Shown: positions 33,651 through 43,193, numbered from the stretch's first letter. The stretch: 64,000 nt of DNA from an uncultured Peptostreptococcaceae bacterium (GCA_947283485.1 CAMYOU010000004.1:5558-69557), one strand, 5' to 3'. A program made the numbers and translations. Notes: generated by a model not told the origin, from the sequence alone.

Positions 33651-34589
33651 ATGACGAAATACATCATGAAACGATTGTTCATCGCGGTGATCACGACGCT
33701 CGTGATCCTCTTCGCCCTCTTTCTCATGCTCAACTACATGCCCGGCACGCCGTTTAACGACGAGAAACTCTCGCCCGAGCAAAAACAGATGCTCATCGAG
33801 AAGAACGGCCTCGACAAACCCGTCCCGGTGCGTTTTGTCCGCTACTTGGGACTGATGTTAAAGGGCGATTTCGGTATCAGCTATGCTTATCAAAAAAACA
33901 TGCCCGTCGCCAATCTCCTCCACCAAAGACTGTGGATCTCGATTCGTCTGGGTGTCTACGCCGTCATCGTCGGCCTTATCTTCGGGATTTTTCTCGGGAT
34001 CTTCGCTGCGCTCTATCACGGCACGATCTTAGATACGCTTGCGAGCATCATCTCGGTCCTCGGGGTCAGCGTCCCGTCGTATGTCTTTGCGCTGGGACTC
34101 GTCTATTGGCTCGGTTTCAGACACAAGCTCTTTCCCATCCGTTTCAACCCGCGGGCGCCCGGACTCTCGAGCGTCCTGCCGGTACTCGCACTTTCCGTCT
34201 TCGCCACGGCGACCATCGCGCGTTTCTTACGGAGTGAGATGCTCGAGGTCTTCGGAAGCGATTATATCGAACTCGCACGGGCAAAGGGACTTCCCGAGCA
34301 CCGCGTCATCACCGATCACGGCGTGCGCAATTCCCTCATCCCCGTCATCACGGTCCTCGGGCCGCTCGTCGTCAATCTCATGACCGGCTCGCTCGTCGTC
34401 GAGAAGATCTTCGCCATCCCCGGACTCGGCAATCTCCTCGTCGAGGCGATCAATGTCAACGACTACAATATCGTCATCGCCGTTTCGTTCGTCTACAGTG
34501 CGCTCTTTATCATCACCATGCTCATCGTGGACATCCTCTACGGCGTTATCGATCCGAGGATTCGTATCGCCAAAGGAGGTGCGGCATAA
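33651..34589 (+). CDS. oppB: Oligopeptide ABC transporter permease OppB
   Basis: 312 residues, six membrane helices. It begins MTKYIMKRLFIAVITTLVI and has LNYMPGTPF in the first loop. The EAA loop is ELARAKGLPEHRVITDHGV, followed by RNSLIPVITVLGPL. It ends DPRIRIAKGG. AAGGAG lies 6 bases before the ATG. The stop overlaps the oppC start (TAATG). With OppC it forms the membrane channel. Confidence 0.94.
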   Translation: MTKYIMKRLFIAVITTLVILFALFLMLNYMPGTPFNDEKLSPEQKQMLIEKNGLDKPVPVRFVRYLGLMLKGDFGISYAYQKNMPVANLLHQRLWISIRLGVYAVIVGLIFGIFLGIFAALYHGTILDTLASIISVLGVSVPSYVFALGLVYWLGFRHKLFPIRFNPRAPGLSSVLPVLALSVFATATIARFLRSEMLEVFGSDYIELARAKGLPEHRVITDHGVRNSLIPVITVLGPLVVNLMTGSLVVEKIFAIPGLGNLLVEAINVNDYNIVIAVSFVYSALFIITMLIVDILYGVIDPRIRIAKGGAA

Positions 34590-35623
34590 TGCATGAATTT
34601 GATTTTGCTCCCGAGAGCATGAAACGGGAGAACGAACAGATCCACTATGCCAAAGAGACGAGTTTTGTCCACGGCGCCTTAAAACACTTTTTTTCTATGA
34701 AAAGTTCCGTCGTCGGCATCGTCCTCATCGCCCTCATTGTCCTCCTCGCGATCTTCGCGCCGATGAAAGTCTTCACCTCGCATCGCTATGACGTGGGCTA
34801 TATCGAACAACAGTCCCTCCCGCCGCGCATACCCGGACTTGAGAAAATCGGCATCTTTGACGGCAAACGAAAAGGTTCGTTCCCCTATGACGAAGTCAAA
34901 GTCAAGGACGACGATCCCGAACGCGAAGAAAAACTCGCGCACGACAAATATTTCTATTTCGGCACGGACACCCTCGGTCGCGATCTCTGGACGCGCACGT
35001 GGAAAGGTGCACGCGTATCGCTCTATATGGCACTCGTCGCCGTCGTCGTAGACATGTTGATCGGTCTCTCCTACGGCATCATCTCGGGCTATTTCGGCGG
35101 CAAGACGGATCTCATCATGCAGCGCATCATCGAAATCCTAAACTCCATCCCCAATATGATCATCGTAACCCTCCTCGTCTTCGTCCTCTCGCCCGGCATC
35201 CTCTCGATCACGCTCGCCATCGTCATCAAGGGCTGGATCGGCATGAGCCGCATGGCGCGCGCACAGGTCCTAAGACTCAAGGAGCAGGAATTTATTCTTG
35301 CGAGCCGCACGCTCGGCTCGGGTGATTTCAAAATCATCGTGAAAGAAATTCTTCCCAATATCTTCGGTCAGGTCATCATCATCTCGATGTTCTCGATCCC
35401 CGACGCGATCTTTACGGAGAGTTTCCTCGCCTTTATCGGACTGGGACTGCGCGCACCGCTTGCAAGCCTCGGCGTCCTCATCAGCGAAGGCTACAAGTCG
35501 TTTCTCGTCAATCCCTATATGGTCCTCATCCCGACGACGATCCTCGCGATCCTCATGCTCTCGTTTACCGTCGTGGCGGACGGACTGCGTGATGCATTCG
35601 ATCCCAAGATGAAGGAGGTATAA
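34589..35623 (+). CDS. oppC: Oligopeptide ABC transporter permease OppC
   Basis: 344 residues. A cytoplasmic N-terminal tail precedes the first helix (SSVVGIVLIALIVLLAIFAP). A long, charged extracytoplasmic segment (about residues 60-115, including EKIGIFDGKRKGSFPYDEV) leads to FGTDTLGRDLWTR, the OppC signature. The EAA-like loop is ASRTLGSGDFKIIVKEILP. The C-terminus, DGLRDAFDPKMKEV, is family-typical. It couples to oppB by one base and is followed by oppD after one base. Confidence 0.94.
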   Translation: MHEFDFAPESMKRENEQIHYAKETSFVHGALKHFFSMKSSVVGIVLIALIVLLAIFAPMKVFTSHRYDVGYIEQQSLPPRIPGLEKIGIFDGKRKGSFPYDEVKVKDDDPEREEKLAHDKYFYFGTDTLGRDLWTRTWKGARVSLYMALVAVVVDMLIGLSYGIISGYFGGKTDLIMQRIIEILNSIPNMIIVTLLVFVLSPGILSITLAIVIKGWIGMSRMARAQVLRLKEQEFILASRTLGSGDFKIIVKEILPNIFGQVIIISMFSIPDAIFTESFLAFIGLGLRAPLASLGVLISEGYKSFLVNPYMVLIPTTILAILMLSFTVVADGLRDAFDPKMKEV

Positions 35624-35624
35624 G

Positions 35625-36698
35625 ATGGCGGATAAATCCAAACGCATTTTGCAGATACGCGATCTCGAGATTTCATTCTCGACGGCAAACGGCAAAGTCC
35701 GTGCGATCCGCGGCATCCGATTTGACCTTTTTCAGGGTGAAACCGTCGCCATTGTCGGTGAATCCGGCAGCGGCAAGAGCGTCACCGTCCGCGCCATCAT
35801 GGGCATTCTCGCGAAGAACGGCACGATCGACGCGGGCTCGATCCTCTTCTACGATCGCAAATACGACAAAGAATATGAAATCACGAAGATGACCGACCGC
35901 GAGATCCGTCATACTCTCGCAGGCAAACGCATCGGCATGATCTTCCAAGACCCCATGACCTCGCTCGATCCGACCATGACCATCGGCAGACAAATCACCG
36001 AGAGCATGCGCTATCATTTCAAGACCCCGAAGAAAGAGGCCGACGCCAAAGCGATCGAACTTCTCCGTCTCGTCGGTTTTGATCATCCCGAGAAACGCAT
36101 GAAAGAATATCCCTCGGAACTCTCCGGCGGGCAGAGACAACGCGTCGTCATCGCCATTGCGCTCGCGATGGAACCGGATATCCTCATCTGCGATGAGCCG
36201 ACCACCGCGCTCGACGTCACCGTGCAATCGAAGATCCTCGATCTCATCAAGCACATTCAAAAACTCAAGAATCTCTCCGTCATCTACATCACGCACGATC
36301 TCGGCGTCGTCGCCAAAGTCGCCGACTATGTCGCCGTCATGTACGCGGGGCGCATCGTCGAGAAAGGGAGCGTCGAGGAGATTTTCTACGATCCCAAACA
36401 TCCCTACACCTGGGGACTTCTCATGAGTTTGCCCGATCTCTCCGGCGGCGAAGAAGAACTCTTCTCGATTCCGGGAAACCCCGTGAACCTCGCACTCCCC
36501 TTTACGGGCGATCCGTTCGCCCCGCGCAATCCCTATGCGCTCGTGAAAGATTTTTCCGAAGAGCCGCCCCTCTACGACCTCGGAGGCAAGCACCGCGTCG
36601 CGTCGTTCCTCATGGACCCCCGCGCACCCGAAGTGCACCCGCCGAAGGCTCTCGAAGAACGCATTCGCAAGATGAGAGAGGAGGCAAACCGTGGCTAA
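35625..36698 (+). CDS. oppD: Oligopeptide ABC transporter ATPase OppD
   Basis: 357 residues. Walker A is GESGSGKSV, the signature LSGGQRQRVVIAIAL, Walker B ILICDEPTTALD and the switch is ITHDLG. The C-terminal extension with HPYTWGLLMSLPDL and the oligopeptide-transporter tail (PFAPRNPYA) is present. That tail normally holds four Cys for an iron-sulfur cluster in some OppD proteins; I see none here, so the cluster is probably absent. It overlaps oppF by 8 bases. Confidence 0.95.
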   Translation: MADKSKRILQIRDLEISFSTANGKVRAIRGIRFDLFQGETVAIVGESGSGKSVTVRAIMGILAKNGTIDAGSILFYDRKYDKEYEITKMTDREIRHTLAGKRIGMIFQDPMTSLDPTMTIGRQITESMRYHFKTPKKEADAKAIELLRLVGFDHPEKRMKEYPSELSGGQRQRVVIAIALAMEPDILICDEPTTALDVTVQSKILDLIKHIQKLKNLSVIYITHDLGVVAKVADYVAVMYAGRIVEKGSVEEIFYDPKHPYTWGLLMSLPDLSGGEEELFSIPGNPVNLALPFTGDPFAPRNPYALVKDFSEEPPLYDLGGKHRVASFLMDPRAPEVHPPKALEERIRKMREEANRG

Positions 36699-37635
36699 AC
36701 TGCTCGAAGTCAAAGATCTCAAACAACACTTCCGCGTCTCGCGCCACTTCACCGTCAAAGCCGTCGACGGCATCAGTTTTGATATCGAAGAAGGAGAGAC
36801 CTACGGACTCGTCGGCGAATCCGGCAGCGGCAAATCCACGACCGGACGCGCCATCATCAGGCTCTACAATCCCACCGCGGGCGAAGTCGTCTTTGACGGA
36901 CACACCATCTCCGGCAAACTCTCCGAGAAAGAACTCGCCTATGTGCGCAGGAATATCCAGATGGTTTTCCAAGACCCCATGAGTTCCCTGAACCCGCGCA
37001 AAACCGTGCTCGAGATCGTCGCCGAAGGCCTCGACAATGTCGAGAAACTGCCCGAAGACGAACGGAGACGCCGCGTCGTCGAAGTCCTCGAGAAAGTCGG
37101 ACTCGACGAAGCATTCCTCAGTCGCTATCCGCATCAATTCTCCGGCGGACAGAGACAACGCATCGGCATCGCGCGTGCACTCATCACGCGCCCCAAACTC
37201 ATCATCGCCGACGAAGCCATCAGTGCCCTCGACGTCTCCATTCAGGCGCAAGTCGTCAATCTCTTCAAACGTGTCCAGAAGGAAATGGGCGTCACACTCC
37301 TCTTTATTGCCCACGACCTCTCCATGGTGCGCTATATCTCCGATAAAATCGGCGTCATGCACCTCGGCCACCTCGTTGAGAAAGGCACGACCGAGGAAAT
37401 CTTCCTCCGGCCCGTCCACCCGTACACCAAGGCACTTCTCTCCGCCGCGCCCACGCCCAATCCCCTCGTCGAACGCAACCGCGTCGCCATCGCATACGAT
37501 CGCGAACGCGCCGGCATCGACTACACCAAGGGCACGTATCATCTCGTCGACGGCACGCACGAAATCCTCGCCACCGACGAAGAATTCGCACGCTGGACAA
37601 GCGGCGATTACGAAGGCGTCTTTCACGAAGCCTAG
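36691..37635 (+). CDS. oppF: Oligopeptide ABC transporter ATPase OppF
   Basis: 314 residues. Walker A is GESGSGKSTTGRAI, the signature FSGGQRQRIGIARAL, Walker B LIIADEAISALD and the switch IAHDLSMV. The HPYTKALLSAAP block near residue 245 is common to OppD and OppF. It is the last gene of the opp operon. A bidirectional terminator follows. Confidence 0.95.
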   Translation: MAKLLEVKDLKQHFRVSRHFTVKAVDGISFDIEEGETYGLVGESGSGKSTTGRAIIRLYNPTAGEVVFDGHTISGKLSEKELAYVRRNIQMVFQDPMSSLNPRKTVLEIVAEGLDNVEKLPEDERRRRVVEVLEKVGLDEAFLSRYPHQFSGGQRQRIGIARALITRPKLIIADEAISALDVSIQAQVVNLFKRVQKEMGVTLLFIAHDLSMVRYISDKIGVMHLGHLVEKGTTEEIFLRPVHPYTKALLSAAPTPNPLVERNRVAIAYDRERAGIDYTKGTYHLVDGTHEILATDEEFARWTSGDYEGVFHEA

Positions 37636-37670
37636 CACCGAATTTTTCAAAAACAAAAGTTTCCATACAA

Positions 37671-37702
37671 AAAGCGCTCGTCAATCGACGAACGCTTTTT
37701 TT
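37671..37702. terminator. Bidirectional terminator between oppF and the lipoprotein array
   Basis: AAAGCG-C-TCGTC, loop AATC, GACGA-A-CGCTTT: an 11-bp stem with one mismatch, with T-rich flanks on both strands (seven T on plus, five on minus). Confidence 0.85.
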
Positions 37703-37736
37703 GTTTTGCTTATTACGCACGAGAATGCAATTTCTT

Positions 37737-38993
37737 TTATTTCTTTTCCTCAATCGTGTGGACGGTGTAGCTCTCGCTCTCGGTGTCGCTTATAAAGCTT
37801 AGGAGGCCCCAGCGTTCATACGACAACAGGTTCAGTCCGAACTCGCCGGGTGCGCGTGCAATGCGGACGACTTCCTTCTTCTCCGGAATAAGGAGATAGA
37901 GCGGTTCGACATCTTCGGATGTCTTCCACAGGGCGACCCACGGCCCGGAGACGGAGAGATTGAGCCAGCCTCTGCGCGTGCGTGCGAGAACTTTGTCGCT
38001 CTCGATTTCCTTGAGCATAAAGAGCGGAATCGGAATGTCGTTTTCTTCGATCATCGCCTTGTCCTCTTCGGTGAGATCCTCCGCGAGATCGTCCGAGCGG
38101 TCGTCGAGGCTCGTCGCATAGATTCCGTCCGCCCCCGCCTCAAGCTCGAGAAGGAACTTCCCTTCGGAAGCGAGCCAATGGTAGGTCTTGTCGCCGACGG
38201 TAAATTCGCTCGAGAATTTCGTCGGTTCTTCCTCCCACACGCGTCCGCGAATGAGGCCGTCTTTCCACGGGCGGACTTGCGGCGTATCTTCGAGCGTCTC
38301 GAGTTTTTCCCCGGTCTTCGCGTCAAAGACATGCATGCGCGCCGTGTAGTCGCTCTGATACTCGGGGAGATAGATTTTCGTCGCTGTCGTATAGGGCACG
38401 TACGCAAACACATTGCCGTCGGGATGCGGATTGGCGAGGATCTCCTTCATGCTGCCGTCCGCAATCGTATAGAGAAAATAGCGCACGCCGTCTTTACTGT
38501 AATCCTCGTAGAGCATGTGCTCCCCGTCGACGGGAAAGAGCGAATCCGGTTCGAGCGGAAAATGTTCGCTCGTGTCGTCCGCCACCGGGACAAAATGCTT
38601 CTCCTCGAGATCATAATAGCCCACCGCCGTCACGAGATGATCCATCGGACCGCCGCCGTTGGGTTCACGGATCGTCTCAATCTTCGCCTCGATCAGACCT
38701 TTCGCAAGCGGCACGCCGTATCGGATGGGATGATCCTCGTCCATCTTCGCCGGCACTTCGTACGACTTCCGCACCAGGCGCGCTTCTTCGGGCACGATCT
38801 TGTAATCGTCCGCAAAATGAATCGGATGCGCAATACCGAGTTCCGTCTCAGTCTTGAGCGACTCGTTCGTTTCGTGTGGCTCGCTTGCCTCGCTCGTCTC
38901 CCCCGTCGCTTCGGGCGTTGCGTCCGTCGCAGGCGCGTTCGCACAAGCGACGAGCATCGCGACGAGCATCAGGATCGAAAAAAGTTTTTTCAT
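37737..38993 (-). CDS. Paralogous lipoprotein array, member 1 of 6 (family unrecognised)
   Basis: 418 residues, last gene of the array in transcription order. The signal peptide is MKKLFSILMLVAMLVAC (Cys17), then comes a Thr/Glu/Ser-rich linker. Blocks shared by all six members: LGIAHPIHFADD, KSYEVPAKMDE, LAKG, VGYYDLEE, FPVDGEHMLYE, YTIADGSMKEI, HVFDAKTGEKLE, EDLTEEDKA, SGPWVALWK and YLLIPEKKEVVRI. The repeated short beta-strand-like blocks with GPW suggest a propeller-like fold, which is a guess. GGAGGACAG precedes the ATG. It has its own promoter (39034-39063). I do not recognise the function. Confidence 0.85.
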   Translation of the reverse strand: MKKLFSILMLVAMLVACANAPATDATPEATGETSEASEPHETNESLKTETELGIAHPIHFADDYKIVPEEARLVRKSYEVPAKMDEDHPIRYGVPLAKGLIEAKIETIREPNGGGPMDHLVTAVGYYDLEEKHFVPVADDTSEHFPLEPDSLFPVDGEHMLYEDYSKDGVRYFLYTIADGSMKEILANPHPDGNVFAYVPYTTATKIYLPEYQSDYTARMHVFDAKTGEKLETLEDTPQVRPWKDGLIRGRVWEEEPTKFSSEFTVGDKTYHWLASEGKFLLELEAGADGIYATSLDDRSDDLAEDLTEEDKAMIEENDIPIPLFMLKEIESDKVLARTRRGWLNLSVSGPWVALWKTSEDVEPLYLLIPEKKEVVRIARAPGEFGLNLLSYERWGLLSFISDTESESYTVHTIEEKK

Positions 38994-39033
38994 ACTGTCC
39001 TCCTTTTTGGAAAATGTTGATGACAATGCTCTT

Positions 39034-39063
39034 ATTCTATCGGTCTTCGGCAAAAAAATCCAA
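39034..39063 (-). promoter_or_regulatory. Promoter of array member 1
   Basis: TTGGAT (39058-39063), 18 bases, TAGAAT (39034-39039). Nearly identical to the promoter of member 4 at 43235-43264, including the spacer CGAAGACCG. Confidence 0.7.
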
Positions 39064-39064
39064 T

Positions 39065-39087
39065 CAAAAAGGACGCACATGCGTCCT
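39065..39087 (-). terminator. Terminator of array member 2
   Basis: AGGACGC and GCGTCCT around a 4-base loop, followed on the minus strand by TTTTTGATT. The same 16-base core stem (GGACGCACATGCGTCC) recurs at 40501-40516. Confidence 0.85.
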
Positions 39088-39111
39088 CTTTGTCTTTCCA
39101 TCTTGCAACAT

Positions 39112-40422
39112 TTACTGTGCCTTGTCCTTGGGTTCGTAGGTGCGGATCGTGGTCGTCTTCGCTTCTACGGGCGTGACGTCGTGGACGACGAGATAGCGAT
39201 CGAAGGACAAGAGCTCGGCATTGTAGACCGAGGTACCGGTCTCAATGCGGATCGCCTCGTGCTTGCCCTGCGTGACAAGATAGATGGGACGGCTCATTGC
39301 CTCCTCTCCCCACATGGATCGTGCGAGGAGCATCCACGGTCCCGAGACCTGCATGGCGAGCAATTCTCCGCGTATCTTTGCAATTTCATCTCCTTGCGGC
39401 AGTCTGTGCACGGCATAATAGGGAACGATGAGATCGCTCTTTTTGTCTTCTTCGGTGAGGTCTTCCTCGAGAGCGTCGGTGTTTTCGTAGCGGGAGAGCG
39501 TGTAGACGCCGTCGGGATCGGTGCCGACGCCGAATTCTGTGAGAATTTCTCCGCCGCCGACATCCCAGGTGAACCTGTCCTCTCCAATCGTTAGATCTTT
39601 CCACCAGTGCTCGTCGGCGTCCATGTACTCTTCCGTATGGACGACATCGCCCTCAAACGGGAGATTCGCCTGACCCCCTTCTTTGGCCCAGAGTTCTTTA
39701 TAGGTCTTCGCGTCGTAAGCGTGGACCATGACGGAGTCTTCCGAAACGAGTTCAAAGAGATAGAACACATCGCCCGTCGTATACGGCGATGCGTCGTAAT
39801 AGAGCACTTCATCCGGCTCGAAATGGTAGGTCGCGATCGTCTTAAGGCTACCGTCTTTCACGGTGTAGACGGAATACTCCAGTTTGTCCTCGGTGAAATT
39901 TTCGTAGAGGAAATGTTCCTCGTCGAGGGGATAGATGGAAATCGCGCGAATGTCTTCGAAGGTCTTGATGGCTCCTTTGCCCACTTCGGCGACGGTGACG
40001 AGTTCCCCTTTCTCGAGATCGTAATAGCCGATCGCGTCGGGGATATAGCCCTCCATCTGCTCTACCATCGCGAAATCATCTCCCTTCCCGACCTGATAAC
40101 GGAGCGCCGAGAGTTTGCCTTTGGCGAGCGGCTCCGCGAGGACGAGCCTATGGTTGTCGTCGAGCCTCACCGGGACTTCGTAGCTCTTCTCGATGAGGGC
40201 ATCCTCGGAGGAAATGATCCGCGTGCCCGTGGCAAAACGAATGGGATGTTTGATCCCGAGTTCTTCTTCCGTCGGTAGAGAATCCTCTTTCCCGACTTCT
40301 TCCCCTGTCGCTACCGTTGTCGTCGTTTCTTCTTCGGTCGGCACTTGCGGTGCTTCCTTTGCACAGGAGACGGCAAAGAGCATCGCGAAAATGATCGCCA
40401 ACATGGTGATTCTTTTTTTCAT
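39112..40422 (-). CDS. Paralogous lipoprotein array, member 2 of 6
   Basis: 436 residues. The signal peptide MKKRITMLAIIFAMLFAVSC gives Cys20. Shared blocks: LGIKHPIRFATG, EKSYEVPVRLDD, LAKGKLSA, IGYYDLEKGELVTVAEVG, YPLDEEHFLYE, YTVKDGSLKTI, HAYDAKTYKELW, DPDGVYTLSRY, EEDLTEEDKKSD, SGPWMLLAR and YLVTQGKHEAIRI. The sequence has ATGATG after AAGGAGGG; the second is taken for spacing (40425 is the alternative). The promoter carries a seven-G run in its spacer. Outer-face location is supported by the lipobox; role unknown. Confidence 0.85.
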   Translation of the reverse strand: MKKRITMLAIIFAMLFAVSCAKEAPQVPTEEETTTTVATGEEVGKEDSLPTEEELGIKHPIRFATGTRIISSEDALIEKSYEVPVRLDDNHRLVLAEPLAKGKLSALRYQVGKGDDFAMVEQMEGYIPDAIGYYDLEKGELVTVAEVGKGAIKTFEDIRAISIYPLDEEHFLYENFTEDKLEYSVYTVKDGSLKTIATYHFEPDEVLYYDASPYTTGDVFYLFELVSEDSVMVHAYDAKTYKELWAKEGGQANLPFEGDVVHTEEYMDADEHWWKDLTIGEDRFTWDVGGGEILTEFGVGTDPDGVYTLSRYENTDALEEDLTEEDKKSDLIVPYYAVHRLPQGDEIAKIRGELLAMQVSGPWMLLARSMWGEEAMSRPIYLVTQGKHEAIRIETGTSVYNAELLSFDRYLVVHDVTPVEAKTTTIRTYEPKDKAQ

Positions 40423-40467
40423 CATACCCTCCTTTTCACTCTGAAAAAAGAAACAATCTCTACAGAA

Positions 40468-40496
40468 AGTATATACCCCCCCGAAAAAAATAACAA
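40468..40496 (-). promoter_or_regulatory. Promoter of array member 2 with T7 and G7 runs in the spacer
   Basis: TTGTTA (40491-40496), 17 bases, TATACT (40468-40473). The spacer consists almost wholly of seven T, one C, seven G and TA. Slippage in the G-run would change the 17-base spacing. Confidence 0.7.
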
Positions 40497-40516
40497 AAAA
40501 GGACGCACATGCGTCC
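40497..40516 (-). terminator. Terminator of array member 3
   Basis: GGACGC-ACAT-GCGTCC stem followed by six T residues on the minus strand; same stem as at 39071-39086. Confidence 0.85.
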
Positions 40517-40543
40517 TCGTTGTTTCTAAAATCATGCCGCGGT

Positions 40544-41857
40544 TTACTGTGCCACGGTTCTCGGTTCATAGGTCGTGACGGTCACGGTCTTGTCGTTCTC
40601 GTTCGCTTCGTCGTAGACTACGGCATAAGGATCGTAGGCGAGGAGTTCGACGGCGGCGACGTTCTTCGCAGGGGTGATGCGATAGGCTTTTTTCTCGCCA
40701 ACTTCGAGGATGTAGACGGGTTTTTGCTTACCGCCACTTTCCCATGCCGGGCGCGAGAGGGCGATCCACGGTCCCGCGATGTCCATCTCGAGCGCACGAC
40801 TTTCGACTTCCATCCAAATCTCTTGATCGAAGAGGCGTTGGAGATAAAAGGTCGGCACGGCTTCGTCGTTTGTCGCGGTATCGTCCGTCGTCTTGCCCGC
40901 GTCCGTGATGAGGGCGTAGACGCCGTCCGGTCGGCTCCCGATGCCGAACATGGCGAGCGACGTCCCCGTAGCGGAATCCCAACTGATGGTCTTGGTACCG
41001 GTCTTGGTATCGAGATGGAGGTTGATCTTCACGCCGCCCCCGTCGTCGGCATAACTCTTCTCGAGATAGACGACGCCGTCTTTCCACGGGCGTACGTTCT
41101 CTCCGCCCTCAAATACCGAGCGTTCTTTCATTGTATGTCTGTCGTAGATATGTGTCTTCGATTTGCCGTCCGCCGTCGGCTCGACGAGCGTCCACGCATC
41201 GGGGAGGATCGCGGGTGTCTCCGCATACGGGTGATCGCGATCGACGTCGAAGCTTACAAAATCTTGCAGATAGCGATCTTCAATCGTGTAGATGGAATAG
41301 GCGAGTGTGTCTCCGAGGGCTTTCTCGCAGAGGATGTGTGCTTCATCGAGCGGAAAGAGGTTCACGCGCTTGACATCGTCCGTCGTAGGATAGCCGGGTT
41401 TCCCGACTTCAGCAATCTTCACGAGCTCTTTTTTCTCGAGATCGTAATAGCCGACGGCGGTGACTGTAAGTTGTTCCCACGCGGTGGCGGGATTGTCACC
41501 GAGTTCGTAGACGGTCGCCGAGAGGAGTCCCTTGGCGAGGGGTTTCGATACGAGCATGACATGCTTCTCGTCCAGACGATACGGCACTTCGTACTGCTTC
41601 TCTTTGAGTGCGTCACTTGCGTCCACAATGGCGACATCCTCGGCAAAATGCATCGGATGCACGATGCCGAGTTCGCTCTCGGATGGCAAAAGTTTGGGCG
41701 TCTTTGCATCCGCCGGCTCTTTCGTCTCCTCACCGCTCGTCTCTGTTTTCGTCTCGGCCGTGCCTGCGGGTGCGTCCTTCTTCTTGGGCGCAGCGGTACA
41801 GCCGACGGCGATGAAAAGCGTTACAAATATCAAAAGAAAAATCGTTCGTTTCTTCAT
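40544..41857 (-). CDS. Paralogous lipoprotein array, member 3 of 6
   Basis: 437 residues. The signal peptide MKKRTIFLLIFVTLFIAVGC gives Cys20, then a Lys/Thr/Glu-rich linker. Shared blocks: LGIVHPMHFAEDVAIV, EKQYEVPYRLDEKHVML, LAKGLLSATV, VGYYDLEKKELVKIAEVG, FPLDEAHILCE, YTIEDRYLQDF, HIYDRHTMKERS, RPDGVYALI, AGPWIALSRPAW and YILEVGEKKAYRI. GGAGAATGCC precedes the ATG. Only 61 bases separate it from member 4, with no promoter or terminator visible, so members 4 and 3 are probably co-transcribed. Confidence 0.85.
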   Translation of the reverse strand: MKKRTIFLLIFVTLFIAVGCTAAPKKKDAPAGTAETKTETSGEETKEPADAKTPKLLPSESELGIVHPMHFAEDVAIVDASDALKEKQYEVPYRLDEKHVMLVSKPLAKGLLSATVYELGDNPATAWEQLTVTAVGYYDLEKKELVKIAEVGKPGYPTTDDVKRVNLFPLDEAHILCEKALGDTLAYSIYTIEDRYLQDFVSFDVDRDHPYAETPAILPDAWTLVEPTADGKSKTHIYDRHTMKERSVFEGGENVRPWKDGVVYLEKSYADDGGGVKINLHLDTKTGTKTISWDSATGTSLAMFGIGSRPDGVYALITDAGKTTDDTATNDEAVPTFYLQRLFDQEIWMEVESRALEMDIAGPWIALSRPAWESGGKQKPVYILEVGEKKAYRITPAKNVAAVELLAYDPYAVVYDEANENDKTVTVTTYEPRTVAQ

Positions 41858-41918
41858 GGCATTCTCCTTTTTTGATACACAATCGTTGCGATGGGTTTCG
41901 TTTCAAAATCTCCGACCG

Positions 41919-43193
41919 CTATCGCGCTTTTTCCCTCGGCGCATAGGTCGTGACAGTGACGGTCCAGTCACTGTCGTCCGCTTTGGGATAGATCACGGCA
42001 TACGGCTCATAGGCGAGGAGTTCAATCATCGAGACTTGCTCCTCGGGCGTGATGCGAAGCGCCTCGTGTGCGCCCGGGACGAGGAGATAGACCGGTTTTT
42101 GCTCTTCGCTCAAGAGATAGGTGGGGCGCGAAATCGCGATCCAGGGACCGGCAATCTTCACATCGATATCGGACCCGCACATCTCGAAAAATCGCGTTTC
42201 ATCGCTCATGCGATAGAGTTCAAAATAGGGGACGACATCATTCCCGAGGTCGCTCGCATCCGAATCTTCGTCCTTTTCCCGCTCCTTTTCCGTGCTGATG
42301 AGGGCGTAGACGCCGTCGGGATCGGTGCCGACGCCGTACGTCAGAAGATATTTCCCCTCGGCGGAATGCCAGCTGTAGACATGCTCCTCCAGATACAGAT
42401 CGACGAACTGATCACCGCGGTCATCCACATAGATCCGTTCCAGATAGACCACGTCGTCTTTCCACGGAAAGACGGATGTCCCGCCGTCGTGGGTGAGAAT
42501 TTTCTTCATCGTCGCGGTGTCGTAGACATGCGTATGACCCTCTCCGCCCGGCGTGGGGTCGACGAGCGTAAACTTCCCCGCCACGGTGTGCGGCGCATCG
42601 ATGTAATAAAAATTGTCATTGGGACCAAATGTGACAAACTCGCGCATTGTGCCGTCGGCAATCGTGTAGACGGCATACTCGAGTGTTTCGCCCCAAAACA
42701 GTTCGCAGAGGATATGTCCTTCGTCGAGCGGAAAGAGCGTGACTCTCTCAACATCGTCAGCCGTCTCGTAGCCCGGCATGCCGACTTCCGCGATCGGGAC
42801 GAACTTTCCTTTCTCAAGATCGTAATAGCCGACCGCGGTCGTCGTGTAGTCCGGAGAATCGGGCGTGCGTTCAATCTTTTGTGCCGAGAGTTTCCCTCTG
42901 GCGAGCGGGTGTCCGACAATGAGCATGCGATGCTCGTCGAGTCGATACGGAACTTCATATTCTTTCCTATGCAACACATCGTCCGCTTGATAGATCTTTA
43001 CATCGTCGGCAAAACGGAGCGGATGAAGGATTCCGAGTTCCGCCTCGGTCTTTGCGACGGCGGGCGCGACGTTCGTCGCCGTTTCGCTCGTCGTACAGGT
43101 CTCTCCCGTCCCCTCACCTTTCGTCGCGGGCGTATGCGTGCAGGAGACGGCAAACAGCGTGAGAAGAATCACGATCGAAAGACATTTTTTCAT
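41919..43193 (-). CDS. Paralogous lipoprotein array, member 4 of 6
   Basis: 424 residues. The signal peptide MKKCLSIVILLTLFAVSC gives Cys18. Shared blocks: LGILHPLRFADDVKIY, RKEYEVPYRLDEHRMLI, LARGKLSAQKI, VGYYDLEKGKFVPIAEVGM, FPLDEGHILCE, YTIADGTMREF, HVYDTATMKKIL, DPDGVYALIS, AGPWIAISRPTY and YLLVPGAHEALRI. It is closest by eye to member 3. GGGAGGATGCC precedes the ATG. Its promoter is a near copy of that of member 1. Confidence 0.85.
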   Translation of the reverse strand: MKKCLSIVILLTLFAVSCTHTPATKGEGTGETCTTSETATNVAPAVAKTEAELGILHPLRFADDVKIYQADDVLHRKEYEVPYRLDEHRMLIVGHPLARGKLSAQKIERTPDSPDYTTTAVGYYDLEKGKFVPIAEVGMPGYETADDVERVTLFPLDEGHILCELFWGETLEYAVYTIADGTMREFVTFGPNDNFYYIDAPHTVAGKFTLVDPTPGGEGHTHVYDTATMKKILTHDGGTSVFPWKDDVVYLERIYVDDRGDQFVDLYLEEHVYSWHSAEGKYLLTYGVGTDPDGVYALISTEKEREKDEDSDASDLGNDVVPYFELYRMSDETRFFEMCGSDIDVKIAGPWIAISRPTYLLSEEQKPVYLLVPGAHEALRITPEEQVSMIELLAYEPYAVIYPKADDSDWTVTVTTYAPREKAR

